Positions 1 through 12,700 of a stretch of DNA of 64,000 nucleotides are shown piece by piece. The DNA is from Flammula alnicola (Eukaryota > Basidiomycota > Agaricomycetes > Agaricales > Strophariaceae), in NCBI GenBank assembly GCA_015499995.1, contig JADNRV010000041.1, positions 186,001-250,000 on the forward strand, in the 5' to 3' direction. The notes below the pieces were generated by a model. It was not told the origin of the DNA and searched no databases. It saw nothing but the letters and a program-made list of their open reading frames with translations. The position numbers and the translations under genes were made by a program. Within the stretch, counting starts at the first letter, position 1. Each line of letters begins with the position of its first letter.

Positions 1-1
1 G

Positions 2-118
2 CAGGTTCAGGAAGGCTGGCCTTCGCTCCATTGCGAGATACAGGCTGACTTGGAATCTGTGCTCGCGAAGGATATTTACGAGCGGCTTTTGAAGCTGAAT
101 TTCCCATTTCAGTTGTAG
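2..118 (+). CDS. 3' end of an unrecognised gene (partial)
   Basis: The window opens inside an open frame that ends in TAG at 116-118, giving about 38 C-terminal residues that finish LLKLNFPFQL. The composition (acidic/amphipathic, DIYERLLKLNF) looks like a genuine folded C-terminus and not untranslated sequence. The start and most of the gene lie left of the window. I do not recognise the family from so short a piece. It converges with the RRM-Pumilio gene, whose stop is at 685. Confidence 0.5.
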   Translation, partial: QVQEGWPSLHCEIQADLESVLAKDIYERLLKLNFPFQL

Positions 119-684
119 GGCATGGGGGTTGAGTGTAAGAAAAATGATGATGTCAAAATATGGCGCGGTGGAATAATTATCCTAAGTTACACAAATAAAA
201 CGCCGTATTAATTGTGTAATATACGTTCCAAGATAGATGTCTACGAATAGGACAGTTTTGCCATGTCAACTGCAAACAAGACTGCTTACATTAAAGAAAA
301 GCAGAGAAACCTAGTCTATTGATTTTATGGTTGTCGTAGACGACCATCCTTTGTTGTACAGGTACGAAAACGACGAGAAATGAACTACGTCAAAAGAAAT
401 TTTGAGAACAACCGTTCGTTTATTCGAGCACCATCCGACAACCGCCAAGAAGCAAATGCCCCATTTTTGTGAGGAGAAAGAAAGGAGTGTGAGAGGCATA
501 CGCAGCGATGCGAGGGGTACAGAAGAAACTTTCCAGAACAATGTAAGCAAACCAACATACAAAAGCAGATCGCGAAACCAAACGAGCGAAAGGGGTGTGC
601 AGCAACCAAGGTCGCAGATAATTCAAAATTGGCGTGATTCAATGGTTTAAAGAATGGCGTCATGAGATGTCGTGTGAATTGCAT
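119..684. other. Intergenic, convergent 3' ends; nothing recognised
   Basis: AT-rich sequence between two convergent genes. It probably holds the two 3' untranslated regions and their polyadenylation signals. Short overlapping open frames on both strands have no family resemblance or coding-like composition. Confidence 0.5.
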
Positions 685-3600
685 TTATGCGTGGAATGTC
701 CCCATGTTCGAAGGTGGGTTCTGTTGATATGGTTGATACATATAAGGTTGATATACGTGAGGAGGAACCGATTGCGGTGGCATTCCTCCATAAGGAGGCT
801 GAAGCTGGTTCATGCCAGGCAGAGGGCCACCGTGCGAAAGGATAGGCGACTGATTTCCGTAGGGAGAGTGAGAAGCGACCATAGGAGCATTATTTGGTCC
901 TCCGGGCATGCGGCGAACATTGAGCTGACGAGGGCTACCAGCCTCGGGAGTACGCATTGCGAATGGGCTGAAAGGGTCGTTAGACGGCGAGAAGGCGTTT
1001 GGCGGATTAGGAGCTGGGCGTCTTGGGGCAATAGGATTGTAGGACGGATCAACATGCAACTGAGGTGGTGGGTTAGGAGGGCCGGCTTGAGGGTTTTGAC
1101 CTCCCATTTGCAAAGCCGCCATCATGGAAGCAAAACCTTGGTCATTGGAAGGGTAACCTGAAGGAAGCCCTGGAACACCAAAGTTCTGCGAAGAATTCTT
1201 TGTAACTTTTCCAGTCGGAGGCAGCGTGTTGTTATAGGTTGGTTGGAAGTTAGGCACAGGTAAACCGACTTCTTCGATGAGTCTTCGATAAGCTTGGGTT
1301 GCAATGACCTTCAACTCGATAAGGACCCGTTTCGTGGCTTCAACATAAACTTGCTTCGCATTAGGGTCAATGAATGGGCTTGTCAAGATTTTGTGAACAA
1401 CCGCAACACCATTCACTTGATCGCCTAGGACATCGGTAAGGACATGGTCTCCAGGGGAGGAGAACAAGGCTTCCACAATTTGACTGGAAGCTTCAGGCTC
1501 GATCTTCTGGTTGACGATGCGGAGAACAGTAAGTGACGCCAACTTGTGGGTGCAGAGGTGCGACAAGTGAGGCGTGAAGCGAGGTGCTAACAAGTTGTAT
1601 CGAGATGGGAATCCGGATGTATCAAGGAGCCAGGTTAGCAACAAAGCACCATTCGGGTTGGTGGCCAAAGGTATCGAATTGAGAATGACAGCAGTGGCAA
1701 TACGACGTTGCTGGTTGATAGTGATGTGGGGGCTCTCGAGACATGCTCTCATGCTACGGGCTCCGAAACGGCCTTGGGCGACTTCCCACATACGATCCAC
1801 GATAGCGTCGAAGATGAAATCGTTCGCGGGTGCACCGAAACGCAAGCAGCATCTGCCAATCGAACTAAGTTTCGAGAGCATGCAGACAAGATTCAAATAT
1901 AACTTACTGAATAACGTAATTACCGAACTGATCCAGGAGGAGAGGAGGTGCATAAGCTCGAAGGTTTTGAGCAATGAGAGCAACCTCATCAGGGCTCGTA
2001 ACACATTCGATGATCTTCTGAGCCGCCCATGTTCCGTTCTTGTGGATACCAATCATAGCGAGATGAGGGCATATACGCTCCAGCATTGCAACCCTCGGAC
2101 CGGACGAGCACTTCTCGAAAAGTTTTTGAACGACCTATTAGAACAAGAAAAGTCAGCATCTACGCAAACGACAAGGAAAATTGACCGACAGTGTTTCCAA
2201 GCCAGTCAGACGCCAAATCAACAATCTCGCTGTCCATAAAGTCAGCAGCTACCTGATCGATCTCCTCTACGGCCATTGTGCCAGAATCCAAACGCTTGCG
2301 GAGTTCGCGCAATTTAGAAGCATCCCAGCGCCTATTGTGGGGCCTTTCAGAAACAAGAGGGATCGTGGTATAGTACATAGTAGGAGGTCTGAATTCTGTA
2401 TGAATGGAAGATCAGCGACATAAATGCAGGCGGATTAACGAAAACATACCGGCCAAAGCCTGGATATCAGGCTCTGCATCAAGACTTCCTCCGCTGAGTT
2501 CCCTTAGAATCATTTGCTGCTCTGTAACAGAAGCAGACCACCCAGGTGGCTTTGCACCATCAGGCGCATGAGGAGCGTTATGCATCCCAGATGCGATCAT
2601 GCTGAGGAGGAGATTAGACCTATAGTTTTCGACTGCTCCTCCAAGAACTTGCTGCTCGGCAGGAATCGTAGATGCTCCTTTGATGCCTCGGAGAGCATGA
2701 ATCGTTGCGCCAACGCTTAAATCACCAACGCCTTGGGCGACAACGTTCGCGTTCTCTTCAGGAGAACCGCTACCTTCTTGTCCGTTCTTGACAGGAACTT
2801 TGGCAAAACCAATGCGGATCGCTCCGACATCACTTCCAAGCACATCACGGCCATTGAGAGCCTTACGAGCACGAACCGCATCATCTAAGCGTTCAAAGTT
2901 GACTAGCAAACAGTCAACCCCAAGACGTAGGCAATGAGATGAAATAACTCACTGAAACCGCAGTTCTTATGAGTCAAGACACGAGCAGACTCTATGGGAC
3001 CATACGGGCTAAAGACGCTGAGAATAGTCGCAGGAGTGGTCGACGAAGGAATTGACCCAATCCACAGTGCACGCGTGGGAGTAGACTGAAGCTGCGCGTC
3101 CATTCCGCCAAGACCCGCATTACTGCCAACCGACTTGGTTCCTGCTGTGTTAGGAGACGTAGGTCCAGGACTGGCGGGATTACCCTTGGCCGGAGCAACG
3201 GGTGCACTATCAGCCTTGCCAAACCCAATTCTGACGGTCTGGCCATTGGGCATGCCAATATTGCCCCCCAGGCGATTAAGAACATCGTCCTTTGCGCGTA
3301 TAGCATCTGCTTGGTCGACGAAGTTCACAAACCCACATTCCTAGAGATTTTTTTTTTTTAAATAATGGAAATACGAATGATAGCCATGCCTACCTTCTCT
3401 GGAAGAAGTCTTAAGCTCTCAATTGCACCATAAGGAGCGAACACGTGGATGAGTTGCTCGCTTGTAACGGCGCTATCCAAATTTCCAATCCAGAGGGAGC
3501 GCGTGGGAGTCTGCAACTGGGCAGATGGTCCTTCCGACTTGGGAGAAACAGAGCGGTTGTGGGTAGTGGGGGCAAGAAGGTAAGCTGATGCCCCTCGTCC

Positions 3601-4906
3601 GATGGGAATGTCACCACCGTTAGGGAAATGGACGCTCGGTGAAACGCCTGCACGAGCAGACGTGAGTTTATCCGTCTTCAAGATGCCAGAGGGGTTGCCG
3701 ATGTTATTAGAAAGTGAAATATTAGCACTGGCGTGCGAAAGTTCGTTGACGTAGGAAAGGGTATCGCTGGTGGTCGCGCGTCGTTGGAGAGACCGCATGG
3801 GATCGTCAAGGATGCCAACGGAGATAGCACGTGGGCGGTTAGTGGCGAGATGATCGGTATTCTTGAATCCTTTAGAGAGATACGATGACTGTCCGTAGTC
3901 TCCTTGAGAATTTGGAATGTCATAAGCGCCGAGTTGCTGACGATCGTAACCCATATCGTAATTTTCAACAAAAAATTCTTCCTCCTCCTCTGCAGCTGAG
4001 GTCGATAACAGAGATCCGGGTACAGATGGGCGCGTTCGATAAGGGTTGGAGACGGTGGTGGCGCGCATTCGCGAAGGGTTTGCAAGATTTCCCGCGATTG
4101 CGGCCTGAGCTTGGTTGCGTAGTTCGGAGATGGTGGCGGCGGGTGGTGGCCTGTGGCTGTCGTCCAAACCTAAATAATCCAGCGTATGTACATCGAAGTC
4201 ATCTGCTCCCGAGTCTGCAGACGTTACCGAGCGCAGTTCGTCGAGAACAGAAAACCCGGAAGCAGTTCCGTTGGTCGTCGATAACCAAGACGAGGAGAAT
4301 ATAGAAGGACCGAACGCGTTAGAAAGTCCACCTGTCGGTAAAGTCAGGGAGCCGGATCTCAGTCGGCTATGTCTCTCTGTCACGTTTAGTGGTGCAACTG
4401 GGGGGCCACGGTGGTCGCAGAGTGACGGAGACCAGGTCTGGCGGGTGCGGCGAGACTTGGCGTCGGCGCAACGGGAGTTAGCCTCTGGGTCTGATCCATG
4501 AGTGAGTCTGTTGTGGTCGATGCTGCGAATCGTTGGGCAGCAAGTTGAACGTTGGAAGGTAAGGTCCCAGCCCTTGCCCTTCTAAACCCGGGTGGGTAAT
4601 TCGTGGGTGGTAAAGTCGAGCCATCCCCTGGAGTCGTAGCAGAGGGTGGAGCATCGTTTGGCGGAGAACCCCCTGAGGCTAGAGCACGCAGGGCAGGCGG
4701 CCGGTATCTACCTCCCAGCCCTTCAGCTTGAAGTTCTCTAGCTCTGGAGAACAAGGAAGATTGTGTGAGTTGCGGATTCGAAGAAGAAATAGATAGGGCA
4801 AGTCCTACCTCTTCGCGAATGCTGCTGAAGGTGCTGGAGGTGGCGTTTTCCCAGTGGGAGGAACTCTCGAATAGGAGCCATTGTTGTCAGAGGCCGATAA
4901 AGACAT
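685..4906 (-). CDS. RRM and Pumilio-repeat RNA-binding protein, Jsn1/Puf2-like (apparent frameshift)
   Basis: Predicted cytoplasmic mRNA-binding regulator, related to the yeast Jsn1/Puf2 class that binds 3' UTRs. The start is ATG at 4906 (MSLSASDNNGSYSRV). A long Ser/Pro-rich disordered region is followed by two RRM domains: one near 3218-3510 (SLWIGNLDSAVTSEQL, split by the intron 3341-3393) and one near 2800-3070 (ALWIGSIPSSTTPATI). Then come degenerate PUF repeats at about 1290-2360, including HKNGTWAAQKIIECV, LLDQFGNYVIQ and CCLRFGAPANDFIFDAIV. The tail is a Pro/Asn/Gln-rich low-complexity segment ending at TAA 687-685. Introns are about 50 nt. The frame breaks at a run of six C (4400-4405 on the plus strand): one more base there would join the two halves without any other change. 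RRM-before-PUF is the family's usual order. Function is inferred from the family. Confidence 0.85.
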
Positions 4907-7900
4907 TATAGTTGGTTTTGAATGAAGAACGATTAGGGATTACGAATTGTTGAGCTGATCTGCTCGCTGAAGTACGGAAGTGGTTCAAGGGGAATGGCCA
5001 ATTAGTCGGAAAAAGGTCGCCCTAGGACTAGGTGTGGACGTGGACGTTGTCGTGATTATATGTCCTTGAGACGAGGAGACAAACGAGCAAGGTCCACGAC
5101 TACTACGGCAGAGGTGCCTCCGGAAAATAGTACTAAGTAATAGTAGTGAATGGTCGTTGGGAGCAAAACTTTCCAGCAAATCTGTCAACACCATGTTCTG
5201 CTGGCTCAGTTCCCACGCCCACTCCCACCCAATATCCAATTCTCTCTCCTTCCACACTGCGGACAAAGGCCAAGACTTCCATCTCTTTCACCATTCAACA
5301 ATATTCAGACCTGTAGAGTTCTTATGTCGCATGACTTTGTCACGGAATTCGTGGCTGTCCTTGATAATCATGGACCCGCAGCATTCCCACCGTTGCAACT
5401 ACCTTACCTCCAAAAAAACCCAAAAAGAACCCAAGCATGCCATTCCTCTTTGAAAATACTCTCAGACATGTTCGACTTTCTCAAGAGACCCGGCTTGGGA
5501 CAGCTTGGGATTCTCCATGAGGAACCCCTATCCAGCGTAAATGTCATAATTCTTGACAGAGGTCTGACCGATGGCTATAGCATACTTATACAATGATATG
5601 TCGCTTGCAAGCAGTCTAGATCCGTGCTAGACATAAAATGTTTTAAGCCTGGGGTTGAGCATGAGAATTAACTTGATCTTCTCTGGAGCGAGCGTCAAGC
5701 ATGATCATGAGTTACTTCATACCCTTGAAGATCCTTGAACTCTCTGCCATGGGCCCGGGTACATTCTTTGGCTCGGTACCAGGCAGTCCGATAGATGGTA
5801 CGACATGCTTTAATAATCAACACGCCCTCCGCTTCGCCGTCGTCATGTAGTTCGAGAATCGAGATCCAGATTCCATCCATCATCTGATAGTAAGTTATGA
5901 AGAATTGACTGATTATATTTACCCAGTCTTCAACATAGCCTCCTCATACCGTCAAAAAACCTCTCCCACTAATCATGGATTACAGCGAGCGGAGAATGTA
6001 TAAAAGGCGAGGGCGAAGAGGAAGTGGACAAACTACGCATCTAAAAATAGATCTTCCCAAAATGGGCCTCTGTGGCGAACGCGTAAGAACTGGAAAGTTT
6101 TTATCTTACTTGAGCGTTAGGTCCGAAAGCGATGTAGTATACAAAAGTCCCTCAATCGTTTTATATTGAATAAGGGGACTCCATATTTATTGCCCCATCT
6201 CAGCCTTACAGGACTCGGATTGCATATGGGTTGCATATGCTTCGTGGTGGATCGCACCCAAATCGCACCAGCAAGTGGCACCAATATGCCACTTACGTGT
6301 CCGATGAAAGTCCTAGCCCCAAGGCAAATGACTAAAAGCCTCAGGAGGTAGATATCACTTAGGGCTAATGTTCTTGAATATGAATGTAGAAATATTTATT
6401 GTCTTGTGATTGAATCGTATACAAGGGATTTGAATAAGGGCGAAGAACAAAGAAAAACTGTCAGCTGCCAGTGCCGTCCGACTCATTGCATCGGATGGAT
6501 CATGGCAAGTGGCATTGTCTACCGGATTGGACTTCATCCGCAGCGTCTTCCAGGTCGTGTTACCTTTGTTTTTAGGTCCGAGTAATGTGCACATGTACAT
6601 AGATTGCATGGACTCCTAGGTGCGCCACAGTCTTTCCCCGAAGGCCAACTTCTGGGCTTGAGTTAGTGTAGTCGCAAAGAAGTCTATCAGTTGATTCCAT
6701 TGCCACTGTGGCGAAGGCTTGCAAAGGCTTGCCACTAGCCGAGAAATAAAATCACTATAAAGTACAGATGAGCTTTTCAAGAGTCTAAGCTACGTACGGT
6801 AACGCTAACGTCCCAATGCCCATGCATGCTACAACGGTACCGCACTACTTCGAGTAGTAACTACGCGTCCTGAACATCTATCTGTAATAGCGACGGAGAG
6901 ATGAGATTTGACTTTCTCGGTCCGTTAATAAACCTTGTAGACATCGGCCTTGATGGTAGAATTTCAATTTATTTATCTCGTCCGAGTGTTACATATGAGC
7001 ATGAAAATCCGCAGCGTAACAAGACAAAACTACTTAGTCACCTCAAAACCCAACAGACCATCATTTAAATTTCCAGTTACGCGCGGCCGTACTTACATGA
7101 AGTGGTATCCAAGTATAGGGGTTATATCGGTGCGCGCAGTGATATTCTTCTAAAATTGAACGGAAAACGCCATCGCTGTGGCGCTTAAATTGAGGTCGAT
7201 AGGCTATAGTCAGTGTCATAATGGGTATTTTGCATGCATGTGGTGCTATGATGCGATATGAATCTGGTTCTGGGGATGGGAAATATTATTGCGTCGTGCA
7301 CATGCGACGCGCACGCCGCACGGTGCTATCCTTGACTCTGAGGCTTGCCGCGTCAATTACTATTTCAGCATGGAGACGCAATCACGCGCCAAGTCGGTGC
7401 GATATGCGCGTTGCTACTGGGCGTCCGCCGTCCGACACCTCCCGATAACGCGAGCGGCAGCCGCGCCTAGATATGCTATGGGCTGGAGCTTGTCGTTGAA
7501 GCTTTGAAGCGGTCACTTTTGAAGACAAGGCGAACGCCGAAAGGAATGTACATACATAGCCTGGCAGGGCCACGCGTGGATGAGCAGAGATGATGATCAG
7601 GATCGTCGGAGCAATAGAAGTCGAAAAGAAGCTCGGGGGCAGAAAGACGGAGGTTGAAGGCAATAACGAGGGTGACTCACGTTCGGGGAAAACAGAAAAA
7701 ACACAGACTCGACTCGAAAATAGGCATGAATGATGCGAACCCGAGTGAGAGAATCGAAGAAGAGAGAAAAAAAAAGTCGAACGACATACATACATACATA
7801 TAGAAGATGCCATGGATCATTGGATGATGAATCGATGATGATGGAAATTTCAAGGATGCGAACAGTCAGCCGTGAGTACGTATGTCGGGAATGGGTGGAG

Positions 7901-8004
7901 GCGCCGGGCGGGAACCTCAAGGCACGGCAACATATCCCGTCAATGAAAAAAAGGAACGAACAGCCATTAGAATCCTTTAGAATCTACAGTGTTTTGCATA
8001 CAGT
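4907..8004. other. Gene-poor region; nothing recognised
   Basis: About 3.1 kb between two minus-strand genes. Open frames are short, often on both strands over the same bases, and match no family I know. There are short simple repeats, such as a TACA tract around 7786-7800. The right part presumably carries the downstream flank of the GDS1-type gene and the left part the promoter of the RRM-Pumilio gene. A small frame at 5695-5883 (minus) has balanced composition but no recognisable domain. Confidence 0.4.
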
Positions 8005-8644
8005 ATTAGACGGGTACTTTGTACACGATGGGTCCTTTGTACAGTTGGGTTTTTCAGACCCAGTGTGCATCCCTAAAATAATAATGAGCTTTCTACATAT
8101 GATAACATCCTATAGGTATGGTAAACTGACAAAAAGATGGGTAGAAAGTGCGTTGGGCATTTTCGGTGCCTGGAATACCCAAATTGGACAATTTCTCAGA
8201 AAATGTATTTTACCTCCTGAATAGTGATGACGAAAGAAATATGGATTTTTTTTGCAGAATACATTGGAACCATCCTAAATACACACTATGCACAAAGGAG
8301 ATTGTAAATCGGATAAGAGCTCGATGAGCAATTGGCGAAAAACCTTTGGAAGAGGGGGGAAAGGGAGATGCCGAGATGTGATGGCATTGCACATGACGTT
8401 AACGACATGTGATCGGCATGTATTAAAATGCCGGTGTACAAAGTAATTAGAAATGGCCCAAAAACCAATTTTCAGCTTGCGTCGCGATTTCAGCAACAAA
8501 CGCTTCACCTCTCAACATTAGATTTGACATACGAAAATTAGACATGTATACCTATATTATTATGTCAAAAGATTCGAAATTAATGGACATCTGGGTAATG
8601 AAAAATTGGCCAACATTTTTTGGTGTACAGACTACCCGTCTAAT
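8005..8644. mobile_element. Possible non-autonomous DNA transposon relic with 20-bp inverted ends
   Basis: The ends are inverted repeats: ATTAGACGGGTACTTTGTAC at 8005 and, on the other strand from 8644, ATTAGACGGGTAGTCTGTAC (18 of 20 identical). The interior, about 600 bp, is AT-rich and has no transposase. I find no clear target-site duplication, so this may be an old, decayed insertion or a chance pairing of two repeat copies. Confidence 0.45.
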
Positions 8645-8782
8645 CTATTATAACAATTGAAAGTGGTCTTTCTCACGCGCGCACGGGGTCTATCTGAGCA
8701 TTCTCATTGGCTGCAGCTGGGCGTCGGGCACGAAGCGTCCAGGCGCGGGCGCGGCGAAGCCGGGCCAAGCAGCTAGTATTGT

Positions 8783-8961
8783 ATTGTTTTGCACAACGAA
8801 ATTTCAAGAAAGCTATTTGGTTGTGTTGCAACGTGATCAAAATGTCACAAAAAGGGTCCGGCGATTCTAATTCGGGACAGATGCTCAAGGATTGGTGACA
8901 ATGTGATCACAACACAACACAACCAAACAACTCTCACGAAATTTCGTTGTGCAAAACAATA
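8783..8961. mobile_element. Hairpin-forming MITE-like inverted repeat
   Basis: A perfect 23-bp inverted repeat (starting ATTGTTTTGCACAACG at 8783 and read back from 8961) continues inward as a diverged arm. Both arms contain TTTGGTTGTGTTG, then a GTGATCA-type stretch, over about 70 bp each. Only about 30 bp separates the arms. The whole would fold into one long hairpin, which is typical of foldback MITEs. No target duplication could be fixed with confidence. Confidence 0.6.
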
Positions 8962-9312
8962 TGCAAAACACTGTAACACGGAACAAAATCGAATGCGATG
9001 GAACACGCGTTAGCAACCTTGATTTCGCCGACGACCGAGAAAAAAACCGAAAAAAACCCCATAAGCATAACCGACCATCAAAACTCAAGAACAGAGAGCA
9101 TCATAGAGGAGCAAAAGAACTTATATCTGATACAAAACGTCAAAATTCTACTATGTATGTCAACTATAGGTACTTGATGATTATTTGTTTGCAATCACGC
9201 AGGCGCTGCTGGGAGACGAGGCCAGAAGGGAGTGGTGGGCTGATAAGTAAAGACGGAAGAACAGAAAAGGTAGAGTAGAGCGTAGAACGTAGAACGTGGA
9301 ACATACGAGTGA

Positions 9313-9336
9313 GGTAGGTAGGTAGGTAGGTAGGTA
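9313..9336. repeat. GGTA tetranucleotide microsatellite
   Basis: Six or so consecutive copies of the tetranucleotide GGTA in non-coding DNA downstream of the GDS1-type gene. Likely length-variable between strains. Confidence 0.8.
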
Positions 9337-9544
9337 ATTCAACTGGATACTAATCTACTGGTGCTGGAAGCTGCCGCTGCAATTGAAAGTCGTCGTCGCA
9401 AATCATGCGTCCGTCCGCCGTCATCTTCATCATCGTCATCACAAAAAAAAAGATTATGCGTCAAAGAAAAAGGGACGGACAAGAAAGAAAGATGATAAAT
9501 TATCAATATCATCGGACCACCCCGAAATCTATATCGTCAGGAGG

Positions 9545-9602
9545 AGCGAAAAAAAAAAAGAGGAAGACGAACGATGCGAAAAAAAAAAGAGGAAGACGAA
9601 CG
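9545..9602. repeat. Two-copy tandem repeat with poly-A cores
   Basis: A unit of about 29 bp made of a GCG, a run of ten or more A, then GAGGAAGACGAACGAT occurs twice in tandem. It lies in purine-rich sequence just beyond the stop of the GDS1-type gene, so it may be part of its 3' UTR. Open frames across it on both strands are low-complexity artefacts. Confidence 0.6.
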
Positions 9603-9791
9603 ATAATGATAACGATAACGAAACGAGACGGACGGCGACAACAGAAAGACGCAAGCAACACAAACACAACGCAAGGTATGAATACAAAAGGGCAAAGTAG
9701 CTATAGCTATAGGAGCATGAATCACGAGAAAACGAACAAAAAAAAGAGCAAGGGAGCAGAAGTAACGCCAACGCCAATGCCAATGGCGACC

Positions 9792-12700
9792 TCAAGAAAG
9801 TGAGTTCCTCGACGCCGAGCCGCCCTTGCGCGACCGCGCCCTGGACGAGGTCTGGGGCCGCAAGCGCTGTTGCGTGGGCGGCTGCGCCCCACCAGCAAGC
9901 GCATCCGCCACGCGCTTCGACCTGCGCAACGGCCTATCACTGCGCTCCGCAGGCTTCAGCGCAAGCGGCGCAATCGCAGGCTTCGTCCGAATAACAGTAT
10001 AAGGGATGGTCGGCGACGACATCGGCGACGACAAAGGAGACTCCGACAGCGTCGACGTCGGAGACATAACAACCAACGGAACGGCCGTCGTCGGCGTAGG
10101 CGGAGGCGGCAGTGGTTCATCCGCCACACCTTGCTTGGACGGCATTTCTGAATCAACGACCATTTGATCTCCACCCGCCGTCGTCGTCTCCTTATCCCAA
10201 TCCGGAATAACACAGAGCTCGTGGAAGAGCTGCTGCTCCGTAGCGCTCAGAGGCACCTCCTCCTTCTCCACATGTCTCTCGCCGAGTGCCAAGCCCATGA
10301 CGAACGCCGACGGGACAGCGCTGACCGAATGCTGTTGCGGCAGAGGCACAAACGGCGCGCCGCTATCCCCCAACCCCAACAAAGGCGGAGGCGAAGCCAC
10401 CGACGCCGACGCCGACGATGAACTGGAAGCGGACGCCGACGCCGCCGACGATCCCGATCCCGAAGCGACCGCCCCACCTTCCATCAACGTCTCCCATCTA
10501 GCCGCCTGCAGCGTCGACGCAAAATGCCTCCCAAACTGGTTAAGCAACCCGCGCGTGGGTATCGTCCGATGGAAATCCTGCAGCGCCGGCGGGAAGAGCT
10601 CCACGAGCTTATCGCTGAGGAACACCTGCAGCGCCTCCATCTCCCCGTCCGCAAACTTTCCGTCGCCCGTCAGGTGCTCTTGGACGTACGCCTGGGCGGC
10701 AGCGAGCGGGACCCAGGTACCGGACACCTCGGGGGAGCCCTTGGTGACGACCATGGCATTGGGCGGGATCATGCTCGCGCTCAGCGCCATACCTGCAATC
10801 GCCAATATCGGCGAAAGGTTCACAAAGTCGGTGTCAATGCGGCGCAAAAGCTGGAAGGCGCCGAGCATCATTTGATACACAGAGATGTCTACCAAAGGAA
10901 ACAAAAGATTTGGGGTTGGAGTCAGAAAGCAGGGTTCTAATTCATATAACGTACCTTCTATTTGGGTTGCGCTGATGGCAGGCTTGCAGGGTTGACAGGT
11001 TGTCACTACCACGGGCCGATTTTGGGAAAACGTAGGTTGACAGCGTGTTTGCAGTGGGGATACGCAGGGCGTGGGTGGTGGGAGGGCAAAATTAGAACAA
11101 GATTCTGTAGTCGAGGTATCGACGGACATGGATTGAAGCAAGGTGACAAGGGCAGTGGAAGGCACGGAAGGCTCACGCGAGGATGACGATGAGACAGATT
11201 GACGCGTCAGCGGAGGTGGAGACAAGGACGATGACGACGACGCAGTCGGGAGGAAAGGCGAAGGCGCAGGTACAGTCCTGGCGCGCGGTCTCACAGTCGG
11301 GTAAATGCGCGAGAGATCATCGTCTGCTTCGGAGCCAGGCTGTGTGTCCGAGTATGAAAAGGCGGCAAACTGTGACGCCAGTGAGGAAAGCGGCGAGAGG
11401 GGTGAGGGAGGGAAGAGCGAATCGACAGCGAAATCCTCCTGCTTGACACGAGCGGTCTCTTCCGAGGCCCACTCCACAGCGTGGTTCGCGTCCCAATCCC
11501 AAGGATCCAGCGGCTCCAACTTGACCTTGGGCCTAGCATCAACCTCCAGCGCCTTTGATAGCACTTCGGCGACTGCGTGATTTGTATCGAAATCCTCCCA
11601 GGCAGCGAGCATGCCTTGGACGTCCCTCGGTTCCTCCTTTACAGCGACTTGAGTGGGCTGGATGAGTGGCGCGGAGGGCGATCGAGGGCCTGGACTCTCC
11701 CATACGGTCTCTCCTTCACCCTCACTGTCGAGATCGGCATCCCAACCTATATCATGGTCGTCCTCTTGGTCTGAATAATCTTTGATGCGGGCCATGGTGA
11801 CGTGAAAATCGTCTGCTTCGTCGTCGGAATCGGGGGGTGGAGTGGCGAAAGGGACGGAAGGCGAGCGACGGAAAGGTTCCTTGTATGGAGTGGGAGAGGG
11901 ATAAGTCGGATAGTATTCAGTGGCAGGAGTGTAACAAGGAATAGAAATAGAGCGACGTGGATACGGTGGCAAGGACCAAGGTTCTTCTTCTTCGTCCTCT
12001 TTGTTTAGTTTGGCGGTTTGTGACTCGTCGTTTGAAGAATCGGCGGACATGGAATCGTCCGAGTCATAAGAGTCCGAGACATCGATGGGGTGGGCAGATG
12101 TGGAGCCGTCGGGCTGGGAAGGGGATGGGCGCGCGAGAGGCTTTAGACGTAGAGTGAGTTTGACTTTTGGAGGCCTTTCATTATCAGAGCCGGAAGCGCG
12201 TGCGACACAGCCTCTGAGAGGACGTTTCCGCTTCTGGCCACAAAGCTGCTCCCTATCCTGTCGGTTCCTGTCGCGCCTGGAAAGTGGTTCGTTTGAAGGA
12301 TCGGGACTGTCAGTGAAGACATAGTCGCATAGACGGATGCCGGATCTTGTGAAAGGGCAGGGAACACCAGTGGCGCGGCTGAGATACCAAACGGCGGTGC
12401 CTTTCCTAAAGTTAGTGAGTCTATTTTGGAGAGGGTGAGAATCACCGCCGGAACGCGAGAACAAAGCAGGAAGGAGGTCGTCGTCTGCAGGAGTGCCTGA
12501 GAGGGTGTGGCTGAGAAGGAGGGGGTGGTCCTGCTGCTTGTCACAGCGCGCCTTGTGTGTTCTGAGATATGTGGTGACTGCCTGCGCTGCTGCGGAGAGA
12601 CTGTGGAGAGAAAGGATGAGTGAGGAGACGATAGATTAAGCAAACCACACACTTTTGACAGACAAGACCATAGCGACTGGCTCTCTCGGCAATGTCTTTG

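Noticed and set aside
5150..5596. 148-codon plus-strand open frame in the gene-poor region
   Set aside because: Two other frames are open over the same bases; composition is not coding-like and no domain is visible.
7730..8224. 164-codon plus-strand open frame
   Set aside because: It starts in low-complexity sequence, crosses the left end of the inverted-repeat element at 8005, and matches no family.
9383..9803. Arg/Lys-rich open frames on both strands
   Set aside because: They are produced by purine-rich, poly-A repeat DNA downstream of the GDS1-type gene and have no stable composition or domain.
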